This document shows, one piece after another, positions 36,845 to 44,815 of a stretch of DNA of 64,000 nucleotides. Below the pieces are notes generated by a model that was given only the letters and a program-made list of their open reading frames with translations, was not told the DNA's origin and did not search any database. Numbering within the stretch: the stretch's first letter is position 1; every line of letters begins with the position of its first letter. Made by a program: the position numbers and the translations under genes. Source of the stretch: Candidatus Poribacteria bacterium (GTDB lineage Bacteria; Poribacteria; WGA-4E; WGA-3G); NCBI GenBank assembly GCA_003635195.1, contig PYIY01000082.1, positions 1-64,000 on the forward strand, written 5' to 3'.

Positions 36845-36950
36845 TATAAAATTAGTGTTTTACACAAATTTCAAAAAATTCGACCTAAAAATGCAGAAAT
36901 CCAGTCTTTTTTGGTCTTTTTTGAAAAAAATCAGAAATTGCGAAAATTCC

Positions 36951-36979
36951 TTGACTTTTTGTGTAAGAGAGGTTATACT
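36951..36979 (+). promoter_or_regulatory. Promoter of the structured RNA pair A-B
   Basis: TTGACT (36951-36956), exactly 17 bp, TATACT (36974-36979) on the plus strand. It is about 20 bp before RNA copy A. The same boxes and spacing recur before copy C at 37395, and the preceding 90 bp are also duplicated. Confidence 0.7.
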
Positions 36980-36998
36980 TCTATTGTGTAATCACTTG

Positions 36999-37098
36999 CA
37001 GAAGTAAAGTAGCAGCCGAAAACTGTTGCGTATGCCGAGCTGCTTATCGACCAGTCGGTAAGATAGGTTGCCCACCTTTTCACCAAGGTGGTTTTCTG
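36999..37098 (+). ncRNA. Structured RNA copy A (DUF3800-associated, tandem family)
   Basis: About 100 nt. The conserved start CAGAAGTAAAGTAGCAGCCG is followed by AAAACTGTTGCGTA. Then comes a variable hairpin (TTATCGAC-CA-GTCGGTAA), conserved AGGTTGCCCACC, a terminal hairpin (CCACCTT...AAGGTGG) and a TTTTCTG tail. Three more copies follow at 37135, 37443 and 37551. The stems are kept by paired changes between copies, the mark of a functional RNA. The next protein gene is a DUF3800 gene; candidate structured RNAs associated with DUF3800 have been reported in comparative screens (from memory). Confidence 0.75.
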
Positions 37099-37134
37099 CC
37101 GGAGAACAGACATCTAAAAACATTAGATGAGAAT

Positions 37135-37235
37135 CAGAAGTAAAATCGCAGCCGAAAACTGTTGCGTATGCCATGTTGCCTGTTAAGCCGGTTAGCAGGC
37201 TAGGTTGCCCACCCTCTCACCAAGGTGGTTTTCTG
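37135..37235 (+). ncRNA. Structured RNA copy B
   Basis: Second copy, 36 bp after copy A. The 5' domain (AGAAGTAAAATCGCAGCCG, AAAACTGTTGCGTATGCC) and the 3' part (TAGGTTGCCCACC...AAGGTGGTTTTCTG) are kept. The central hairpin has a different sequence that still pairs (GCCTG...CAGGC). It probably shares the promoter at 36951. Confidence 0.72.
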
Positions 37236-37394
37236 TAGTTTGTTTAGTAGGGTGGGGTTGTGTGCTCTGCCCTATTTACATATACACCGTGGGACGCGGT
37301 CCCAAGCGTTTTACACGAAAGACAGAAAAATTGACCTAAAAATGCAGAAAATTCGGTCTTTTTTTCAAAAAAAATCAAATATCACGCAAATTTC

Positions 37395-37423
37395 TTGACT
37401 TTTTACGCAAAATTGGGTATACT
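37395..37423 (+). promoter_or_regulatory. Promoter of the structured RNA pair C-D
   Basis: TTGACT (37395-37400), 17 bp, TATACT (37418-37423) on the plus strand, the same design as the promoter at 36951. The shared upstream sequence (GACCTAAAAATGCAGAAA, then GGTCTTTTTT-like) shows that promoter and RNA pair were duplicated together. Confidence 0.7.
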
Positions 37424-37442
37424 TTATTGGATAATTCACTTG

Positions 37443-37542
37443 CAGAAGTAAAGTAGCAGCCGAAAACTATTGCGTAGGCTGAGCTGCCTACCGACCGGTC
37501 GGTAGGATAGGTTGCCCACCTTCTCGCTAAGGTGGTTTTCTG
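37443..37542 (+). ncRNA. Structured RNA copy C
   Basis: Third copy. The central hairpin is a perfect nine-base stem (CCTACCGAC-CG-GTCGGTAGG). The terminal hairpin is CCACCTT-CTCGCT-AAGGTGG. A possible third helix pairs CAGCC with GGCTG across the conserved GAAAACTATTGCGTA. Confidence 0.75.
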
Positions 37543-37550
37543 TCGGTTCC

Positions 37551-37650
37551 CAGAAGTAAAATCGCAGCCGAAAACTATTGCGTAGGCTGAGTTGTCTCCT
37601 GGCCGGCTGGGAGAATAGGTTGCCCACTCTCTGACGAGGGTGGTTTTCTG
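37551..37650 (+). ncRNA. Structured RNA copy D
   Basis: Fourth copy, starting 9 bp after copy C and ending 3 bp before the DUF3800 stop codon on the other strand. The central hairpin arms (TCTCCTGGCC/GGCTGGGAGA) and the terminal hairpin (CCACTCT...AGGGTGG) differ in sequence from the other copies but keep pairing through compensatory or G-U changes. Confidence 0.74.
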
Positions 37651-37652
37651 TT

Positions 37653-38252
37653 TTAAAGTTCAACAAGACTACCGCGTTGCTTTGCCTCCGAAAAAAGTGT
37701 CTCAAGATCAGGAGCTTGGTGCTTAAGCAATTCCCCTGCAGCACCAGCTAGGGCATCGGCTAATCGGATGAGAGGTTCATTTTCATCTTTTGAAACTCGA
37801 ATTACCTTTTTTACCGGAAAGCCGAGTTGACGTAAGCCCGTTTTATAAGCACTACGTTTGGCTTTTGCCAGACCGTCAACATAAACGTACACATGAGAAT
37901 TAGAAGGGCTTAACCTGAGTATTGCTTTCGCAATACCATCAATTGTTGCAGCATCGTAATCTGTCCTTTTACGGAAGACACTATAAAACAACGTGACGTT
38001 GAGAGTGGCCGCCTTTTGAATCACAGCACGTAGGTAGTCCAAACGTCTACTTCTTTCTGAAGATGCCCACTTCTTTTTTCTCTTGCCCGAAGTTTCTTCA
38101 AAAGATTCACAAAGTTGACGAAGTTTATCACTGTCCTCTACCGCTACCACAGCGACGATGAACAATCGGCCTCTTGTATCTTGTCCAGATTCGTCAATGT
38201 AGAGGTCCACGCGTTTTTGATTTGCAACCACTGGTTTGGTGTTGCTGCCCAT
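37653..38252 (-). CDS. DUF3800 protein, candidate CRISPR-repressed effector
   Basis: A 199-residue DUF3800 protein. The RNase H-like core shows an N-terminal acidic motif VDLYIDESGQD, a middle strand VYVYVDGLAK and the C-terminal ENEPLIRLADALAGAAGE with further acidic residues, consistent with a metal-dependent nuclease. Molecular function of the family is unproven. It is transcribed from a promoter (38305-38333) whose start region matches a crRNA-like guide encoded just upstream. It converges on four structured RNA copies. A typical Shine-Dalgarno is not visible before the ATG. It could be a toxin, an RNA-dependent nuclease, or an accessory I-D gene. Confidence 0.8.
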   Translation of the reverse strand: MGSNTKPVVANQKRVDLYIDESGQDTRGRLFIVAVVAVEDSDKLRQLCESFEETSGKRKKKWASSERSRRLDYLRAVIQKAATLNVTLFYSVFRKRTDYDAATIDGIAKAILRLSPSNSHVYVYVDGLAKAKRSAYKTGLRQLGFPVKKVIRVSKDENEPLIRLADALAGAAGELLKHQAPDLETLFSEAKQRGSLVEL

Positions 38253-38258
38253 TCCATT

Positions 38259-38267
38259 CTATCTCAT
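38259..38267 (-). other. Mini-ORF ATG-AGA-TAG in the DUF3800 leader
   Basis: On the minus strand the leader of the DUF3800 transcript contains ATGAGATAG, a start, one AGA (Arg) codon and a stop, 6 bp before the DUF3800 start. Two-codon AGA minigenes can tie up rare tRNA-Arg, the mechanism described for some CreT RNA toxins. There is no clear ribosome site, so this is a low-confidence note. Confidence 0.2.
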
Positions 38268-38276
38268 TTTTTTGTT

Positions 38277-38297
38277 GCATACGAAAACACTAATAAC
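38277..38297 (-). promoter_or_regulatory. Predicted target site of the mini-array guide, with PAM
   Basis: Reading on the minus strand: GTT (PAM, plus 38295-38297), then ATTAGTGTTTTCGTATGC (38277-38294). The guide spacer starts ATTAGAGTTTTCGTATGC, so 17 of 18 match and the single difference is at position 6. After position 18 the match ends. GTN is the PAM known for type I-D. The site starts at about +1 of the DUF3800 promoter, so a bound Cascade would block initiation. Confidence 0.75.
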
Positions 38298-38304
38298 ATA
38301 ATAT

Positions 38305-38333
38305 AGTATAACTGCATTTTGTGGAAATGTCAA
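38305..38333 (-). promoter_or_regulatory. Promoter P2, driving DUF3800
   Basis: On the minus strand TTGACA (plus 38328-38333), exactly 17 bp, TATACT (plus 38305-38310). Predicted start is near 38298, directly at the PAM of the guide target. The -35 box begins 1 bp after the 3' degenerate repeat of the mini-array. Confidence 0.75.
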
Positions 38334-38334
38334 A

Positions 38335-38437
38335 TTTTTTATCTCGTAATCGAGAATCTTTTTGTTAAAATGTCGAAATGCGGCATACGAAAACTCTAAT
38401 TTTTCAATCTCGCCCTCAAGAATCTTATTTGCCACAA
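38335..38437 (-). CRISPR. Single-spacer mini-array of degenerate repeats (CreA/CreR-like guide RNA)
   Basis: Reading on the minus strand: a degenerate 5' repeat (38401-38437) ending GGGCGAGATTGAAAA, a 29-nt spacer (38372-38400), and a degenerate 3' repeat (38335-38371). The 3' copy keeps the TCTCGATTACGAGA hairpin exactly. The 5' copy keeps the stem as TCTTG-AGGG-CGAGA through a G-U pair, and keeps the ATTGAAA tag. Both copies share AGATTCT where the array repeat has AGTATCT. The spacer is 6-12 nt shorter than those of the main array. The spacer seed matches the adjacent DUF3800 promoter. This is the layout of CreA antitoxin or CreR autorepression guides. Confidence 0.85.
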
Positions 38438-38448
38438 TCGTACATAAT

Positions 38449-38477
38449 ATTATATATCGCTGAGATTGGTCTGTCAA
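38449..38477 (-). promoter_or_regulatory. Promoter P1, driving the mini-array
   Basis: On the minus strand TTGACA (plus 38472-38477), exactly 17 bp, TATAAT (plus 38449-38454): a perfect consensus promoter. The predicted start (about 38442) is only a few bases before the 5' degenerate repeat, as expected for a dedicated crRNA promoter. P1 matches the consensus better than P2, which would favour repression of P2. Confidence 0.78.
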
Positions 38478-38539
38478 GGCAAAAAACTAAAACTTTCAGG
38501 ACAAGTTCAATTTCTTATACTCCGTTGAACTATGAAACT

Positions 38540-39559
38540 TTACAAATCCTCAGCGTAGATTCCATGCATCCGGCGTACAATCTCGCCAAATTCCGCCCGG
38601 AATTCTGGTGGGTCCAAGACCTCTACCGCATCGCCGAGACTCAATACCCAAAATGTGAAGTCTTCTTTCGGGACCTCATAACGGACAATCACAGATCCAT
38701 CTGGGCACCGTTCTATAATCTCTTGTGACCGATGCCGTTCCTTTTCCGTAATGAGATACGCTTTGTGTGCCGCGATTTTGAGCGTCACGGTAATCGGATC
38801 CCCGCTAAAGAGTTCCCATCGAGAATCCAAATTTTCGGACAATGAGAAATCTGGAGGGGGCTCAAACGTTTCCTCTGTCAATTCAACTTCCTGAAAGCGG
38901 AGGATTTTGAAGGTAAGAGACACATTCTCTGATAAATTAGAGTGCGCCTCAAGATACCAATCATCTTTACGGAAAAAGATAGCATACGGGTGGAGCATAT
39001 GTTCAATAGGGTCTGTTTTCCCACCCGGTAGATAACTTGCACGCACCGCCCTTCGAGTTAGAAGTGCTTTCTCCAGCACGCCAAAATATCCATCACTCTC
39101 AGTGTGAAATCTATCTGATTTAAGCTGGATTGAGACGCTGTCGCTTTGGAGATAGTCCGATTCTGCCTCACGAAGAGTGTTTGCTTCCTTTTCTTGTAGT
39201 GCCTTTTCAATGTACCTCGCAAGTGGTGGGTGCAGTCTTTCCAAAAGGCTTTTGAGAGACTTGGAAAAACGCTGCTGCTTTGCAAGGGGTGAAGCCTCAA
39301 TCACCAATTTCAGATTCCGAGCTTCTTCCTTTGTAATACGAGGGGAAGGCATCTTGCGTTGCCCACGAATTCTATAGAAGCTCTGCCTTTTTTCCACAAT
39401 GTAGTACTCTTCCAGAATCTTCAGATCGCTATAGATACGGCTTTGATCAACATCATACAATCTTGCTAATGTAGCAACCTTCATGCCTGAAGATCTTTCC
39501 AGCGTCCTGACTAGATCCAAGATACGCTGTACCTGTTTTCTACCATCACTATATCCCAT
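38540..39559 (-). CDS. WYL-domain transcriptional regulator of the CRISPR locus
   Basis: 339 residues from the ATG at 39559, which follows AAAAGGAGAAAGAT; the longer ORF start is not supported. N-terminal winged helix-turn-helix (QVQRILDLVRTLERSSGMKVATLARLYDVDQSRIYSDLKILEEY), a middle helical part, then the WYL domain (RRAVRASYLPGG...HPYAIFFRKDDWYLEAHS), which binds ligands or nucleic acids, and a C-terminal extension. WYL regulators are common beside I-D loci; one in Synechocystis represses its I-D CRISPR. Here it stands upstream of the mini-array and DUF3800 gene, all on the minus strand. Confidence 0.88.
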   Translation of the reverse strand: MGYSDGRKQVQRILDLVRTLERSSGMKVATLARLYDVDQSRIYSDLKILEEYYIVEKRQSFYRIRGQRKMPSPRITKEEARNLKLVIEASPLAKQQRFSKSLKSLLERLHPPLARYIEKALQEKEANTLREAESDYLQSDSVSIQLKSDRFHTESDGYFGVLEKALLTRRAVRASYLPGGKTDPIEHMLHPYAIFFRKDDWYLEAHSNLSENVSLTFKILRFQEVELTEETFEPPPDFSLSENLDSRWELFSGDPITVTLKIAAHKAYLITEKERHRSQEIIERCPDGSVIVRYEVPKEDFTFWVLSLGDAVEVLDPPEFRAEFGEIVRRMHGIYAEDL

Positions 39560-39622
39560 ATCTTTCTCCTTTTGAATAGCTGTCAGAACCTCTCCAGCCA
39601 AACGGAAACAATCAGATATAAC

Positions 39623-39658
39623 TATGTTAAGCATAACATAAGAAAATATCCAATGCAA
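39623..39658 (-). promoter_or_regulatory. WYL gene promoter with a palindromic operator over the -10 box
   Basis: On the minus strand TTGCAT (plus 39653-39658), 17 bp, TATGCT (plus 39630-39635). The -10 box lies inside a palindrome TATGTTA-AGCA-TAACATA (39623-39640), a plausible site for autoregulation by the WYL protein. Confidence 0.5.
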
Positions 39659-39659
39659 A

Positions 39660-41298
<1,639 letters not shown>

Positions 41299-41299
41299 A

Positions 41300-42694
41300 A
41301 TGGATACCGCTATTGTTCTCGCTGCAGGATTAGGACGCAAGGTATGGCCCTATGGTGAATTTCGGCAGAAATGCACAATCCCTGTCGCCAATAAGCCGAT
41401 TGTTCGCCGAGTCGTAGAAAATTTGCTTGAGGCAGGCTATCAGCGCATTGTTGTTGTGGTAGGGCATCACGCGCAACAGGTGCGCGGCGCACTTGCCGAT
41501 ATACCGAACACTGTTTTCGTTACGCAGCATTCGCTTGAAGGCACCGCAAGTGCGGTGCTAACAGCACTCGAACATCTCGAAGATCAACCCTATCTCGTCG
41601 TTTACGGTGACACCGTAACCACTGCTGATAATCTCCGTAACTTTACTAAAGAATTCCGATCATACAACGTAGAAGCCGCGGCACTCGTGCAAGCACTCGG
41701 AGACGAAGACGCAAGCGACTGGCTTTGCGCCGGTATCGGGACGGAGGAGGTCGAAAACAGGCGTGTTTTAAAACTTAACGGTATTGAGGGACACCCACGC
41801 GGCGGCTCACATCGGCTTTGTGGCGTATACGCTTTCAAGAGTTGCGCGACAACCTACCTCTTAAGCAACCCCGGCATCGTTACACGTGTACCCGTAGGTG
41901 GCATGCCGCCACCTGAATCCGAAATCGCACAATCCTTACAACTGATGGTGGACGACGGAAGGACTGTATTAGCGGTTCAGGCAGAGGATTTCTTCGTTGA
42001 TGTCGATAAGCCGTGGCACGTGCTGGAAGCGAACAATCGGCTCGTCGATTATCTCACGAAACAGGTTACAGAAGATCAAATAGCAGATGGCGCGAAAATC
42101 TCGGATGCCGCTGAAATTAATGGACACGTTGTGTTGGGAAAAAATAGCGTGATCGGACCCCGTGTCGTCGTCAACGGCACCCTTATCGCAGGCGCGAATA
42201 ACAACATCACAAACGGTGCGATTCTACACGGGAATATCTTCGTCGGAGACCAGTGTAGAATCAGCGATTATTGCGATGTCGGCAGTAGTGCCATCGGAAA
42301 TCGGTGTATCATCGGGCACGGTGCCGAAATGGCGGGTGTCTTGTTCGATAAGGTCTATCTTTATCATTACTGTGAGATGTCCGGCGTTTTCGGGTGCGCT
42401 ACCGATATCGGTGCAGCAACGGTATGCGGGACGCTCCGGTTCGATGATAAGGATACCCCAATACAAGTGGAAGGACGTTACGAAATCCCGCCCTACGGCG
42501 CGAATGCGACCTACATGGGTGACTATTGCCGGACCGGGGTGAATGCCATAATTATGCCGGGGCGGCGGATCGGGGCTTATAGTGTTGTTGGCCCGGGGGT
42601 TATTTTATACGACGATGTACCGAGCAAAACTATGGTGATGGCGAAACAGGAATTAATTACCAAACCGTGGGGACCGGAACGTTATGGATGGTAA
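41300..42694 (+). CDS. Sugar-1-phosphate nucleotidylyltransferase with left-handed beta-helix
   Basis: A 464-residue GlmU/RmlA-like protein. The N-terminal nucleotidyltransferase domain has AIVLAAGLGRKVWPYGEFRQKCTIPVANKPI (nucleotide-binding loop and Lys), PYLVVYGDTVTT (metal Asp), and VDVDKPWHVLEAN. From about residue 250 a hexapeptide-repeat beta-helix follows (GHVVLGKNSVIGPRVVVNGTLIAGANNNITNG...). Such bifunctional proteins activate sugar phosphates, for example GlcNAc-1-P, for envelope or polysaccharide synthesis. The signature loop deviates from GlmU (GRKVWPYG), so substrate is open. It follows bioD at 1 bp. Confidence 0.85.
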   Translation: MDTAIVLAAGLGRKVWPYGEFRQKCTIPVANKPIVRRVVENLLEAGYQRIVVVVGHHAQQVRGALADIPNTVFVTQHSLEGTASAVLTALEHLEDQPYLVVYGDTVTTADNLRNFTKEFRSYNVEAAALVQALGDEDASDWLCAGIGTEEVENRRVLKLNGIEGHPRGGSHRLCGVYAFKSCATTYLLSNPGIVTRVPVGGMPPPESEIAQSLQLMVDDGRTVLAVQAEDFFVDVDKPWHVLEANNRLVDYLTKQVTEDQIADGAKISDAAEINGHVVLGKNSVIGPRVVVNGTLIAGANNNITNGAILHGNIFVGDQCRISDYCDVGSSAIGNRCIIGHGAEMAGVLFDKVYLYHYCEMSGVFGCATDIGAATVCGTLRFDDKDTPIQVEGRYEIPPYGANATYMGDYCRTGVNAIIMPGRRIGAYSVVGPGVILYDDVPSKTMVMAKQELITKPWGPERYGW

Positions 42695-42707
42695 ATGTCT
42701 CTTCGCA

Positions 42708-42731
42708 GTAGGAGCGAGCTGTGCTCGCGAT
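42708..42731. repeat. Dispersed palindromic element, copy 2
   Basis: GTAGGAGCGAGCTGTGCTCG followed by CGAT, matching 9433-9456 at 23 of 24 positions. It lies just after the nucleotidyltransferase gene and could act as a terminator-like hairpin. Confidence 0.7.
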
Positions 42732-42743
42732 ATTTCTAAAACA

Positions 42744-43130
42744 CTAACCCGTAAGGAGTTCCTTAAGCAGATTTGTCAATTCCTCATTGTCAGCAGCGAG
42801 TTCAAAGACGCGTTTAATTTTGTCTGCACGGGCCCCTTCGGATTCGGAGGTCTCATCTGGAGACCAGAGCACTTCAAGTTTCTTCGGGTTAAGTCGGTCG
42901 TATGTAACCTTGACAAGCGTAAAGGGATAATTCTCAGGGATAATGACGATCCAATCAATAGTTTCACCACGGGCGGAGTATTGTCTATCTACAATTAGTT
43001 TTGAGTCTTGATGCGGTACGTTCTTTTTAACCCACTGCTTACGATCAAGGGTGTCTGTTTCAAAATGACCGACTTCTAACCAATTGCGTCCTGCGCCGTT
43101 CGGTTTGGTGGTAACTTCAATGCGTTGCAT
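42744..43130 (-). CDS. Hypothetical protein
   Basis: A 128-residue protein of unknown function. A beta-rich first part (RIEVTTKPNGAGRNWLEVGHFETD, LIVDRQYSARGETIDWIVIIPENYPFTLVKVTYDRL) is followed by an acidic helical C-terminus (DKIKRVFELAADNEELTNLLKELL). The start codon follows GGAGAACAGACAGCC, a reasonable ribosome site, so it is probably real. It stands alone, convergent with the nucleotidyltransferase gene. Confidence 0.65.
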   Translation of the reverse strand: MQRIEVTTKPNGAGRNWLEVGHFETDTLDRKQWVKKNVPHQDSKLIVDRQYSARGETIDWIVIIPENYPFTLVKVTYDRLNPKKLEVLWSPDETSESEGARADKIKRVFELAADNEELTNLLKELLTG

Positions 43131-43351
43131 GGCTGTCTGTTCTCCGTTCCGTATTTAGATTTTCCCGCAATCCGCGCGGTTAAAAAGTTTTCGTAAAAGA
43201 TTCTAACACGCTGAACCCAAAAAGTCAAGCGTCTGAATGACAAAGGCGGGGTTATTTAGTTTTATGAAATATTTCGACATGCCGGAGTTAATCTCGAAAA
43301 CACGAAAAAGTGATAAAATATGACTAAATGTGGGTTTTAAGTAAAATTAAT

Positions 43352-43420
43352 TTGCATTTTTTCTGAAAAAACAGTATAATTGTAAAAGGGGATAGTATTT
43401 TCGCGCGGTATGCGCGAAAT
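43352..43420 (+). promoter_or_regulatory. Promoter and leader hairpin of the LarA-like gene
   Basis: TTGCAT (43352-43357), 17 bp, TATAAT (43375-43380). A hairpin TTTCGCG...CGCGAAA at about 43400-43420 follows in the untranslated leader. The rest of the gap 43131-43351 is AT-rich and shows no gene. Confidence 0.55.
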
Positions 43421-43459
43421 TTGCATTTAATTGCGTCAGGCTGAAGGGACACCCTTGAC

Positions 43460-44737
43460 ATGAAAGTCGAAATGAGATATGGAACCGGCACATTACCGAT
43501 TGAAATTCCTGATAAGAACGTTGCCGGCGTTCTTGAAATTTCGGAAAGTGTTCCGCTATCGGATGAAGATGGCGCGGTTCGAGAGGCGATTGCGCAACCG
43601 ATTGCATCGCCACCGTTGGTCGAGCTTGCAAAGGGTCGCGAGTCGGCATGTATTGTTATCTCTGATGTGACCCGCCCGGTGCCAAATAAGGTCATCCTCC
43701 CACCCATACTGGAAGCACTCAAACGATCCGGGATTCCACGCGAAAAGATTACTATCCTGATCGCGACCGGCATCCACCGTCCTAATGTCGGTGAAGAACT
43801 CGAACAGATGGTTGGACGCACTATTATGGATACATACCGTATTGTCAACCATTTTTCGCAGAAGCCAGAAACCCACGCATATTTAGGTAAGACGCAGAAC
43901 GGGACACCGGTTCACATTGATAAAACCTATCTCGAATCGGACCTGAAAATCACGACAGGATTGATTGAACCACACCTGATGGCTGGATATTCTGGCGGCC
44001 GGAAGGCGGTCTGTCCGGGTGTTGCTTCTGTTGAGACAATGAAAGTGATGCACGGGCCTGAACTCATGGAACACCCGAAGTCGGCAGTTGGCATTTTAGA
44101 GGGAAATCCGTTTCACATAGAAGCAACCGAAATCGCTCTAATGGCGGGTGTTGATTTCAACCTGAACGTTGCGATCGACAAGCAACGTCAAATCACTGGC
44201 GTATTCGCGGGCGATATGGTTGAATCCCATCTTGTCGGTGCGCAATTTGTGGAAAGAGAGGCGAAGGTTACACTCCCTACGCCAGCGGATGCAGTCGTCG
44301 TCTCCAGCGCGGGCTCTCCCTTGGACACAACGTTTTACCAAGCAATCAAAGGTTTACTTACGGCTGTTGAAATAGTGAAGCAGGGCGGTAGTATTTTGCT
44401 CGTTGCGGCGTGCAGTGAGGGCATCGGCAGCAAACCGTTTACTGACCTCATTTTTAAGACTGATGATTTAACTGCGTTTGTACAGGGACTTTACAATCCA
44501 GCAAACTTTGTTATTGATCAGTGGCAACTTGAAGAATTAGCGAAAGTTGCCCGGAAAGCAGATATCTATTTTTATACCGACGGAATTCCGTACCACCAAC
44601 GGGCAAAGCTCTTCGTGCATCCGTTGAAAAGTGCACAGGAAGGCATTGACGAAATTTTAGCCCGCTACGGGGCAGATGTCCAAATCGCTGCGATTCCTGA
44701 AGGTCCATACGTTTTAGCGCAGTTGGAAAAGGCTTAA
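43460..44737 (+). CDS. LarA-family (DUF2088) nickel-pincer racemase/epimerase-like protein
   Basis: A 425-residue LarA-like protein. LarA enzymes use a nickel-pincer nucleotide to racemise lactate or related 2-hydroxy acids. Characteristic parts are IVISDVTRPVPNKVILPPIL, ILIATGIHRPN, KITTGLIEPHLMAGYSGGRKAVCPGVA and GNPFHIEATEIALMAG; the Lys in SGGRK corresponds to the cofactor-attachment Lys. No larB, larC or larE gene is nearby, so the cofactor would come from elsewhere. AAGGGAC precedes the ATG. Confidence 0.85.
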   Translation: MKVEMRYGTGTLPIEIPDKNVAGVLEISESVPLSDEDGAVREAIAQPIASPPLVELAKGRESACIVISDVTRPVPNKVILPPILEALKRSGIPREKITILIATGIHRPNVGEELEQMVGRTIMDTYRIVNHFSQKPETHAYLGKTQNGTPVHIDKTYLESDLKITTGLIEPHLMAGYSGGRKAVCPGVASVETMKVMHGPELMEHPKSAVGILEGNPFHIEATEIALMAGVDFNLNVAIDKQRQITGVFAGDMVESHLVGAQFVEREAKVTLPTPADAVVVSSAGSPLDTTFYQAIKGLLTAVEIVKQGGSILLVAACSEGIGSKPFTDLIFKTDDLTAFVQGLYNPANFVIDQWQLEELAKVARKADIYFYTDGIPYHQRAKLFVHPLKSAQEGIDEILARYGADVQIAAIPEGPYVLAQLEKA

Positions 44738-44815
44738 TCCCAAACGGAAATTAGCATCGAAACTCTCGCCACCGAGGGAAACCGCAATAATACCGAAGTT
44801 GAGATAAATAGCAAA

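Noticed and set aside
36851-36861. Calling the cas10d upstream seed match a second true target
   Set aside because: Only 10 of 11 bases match and the PAM position reads AAA; kept as a finding with low weight, not as a feature.
37436-37744. ORF of 102 residues (minus) across the structured RNAs
   Set aside because: Its repeated LSLRNSFRLRFYF stretches come from the tandem RNA copies and it overlaps the DUF3800 gene.
38259-38477. ORF of 72 residues (minus) across the mini-array
   Set aside because: It runs through two promoters and two degenerate repeats and has no ribosome site; the repeat and promoter structure explains the sequence.
43395-43425. Riboswitch in the leader of the LarA-like gene
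   Set aside because: Only one 7-bp hairpin is visible, with no known aptamer core.
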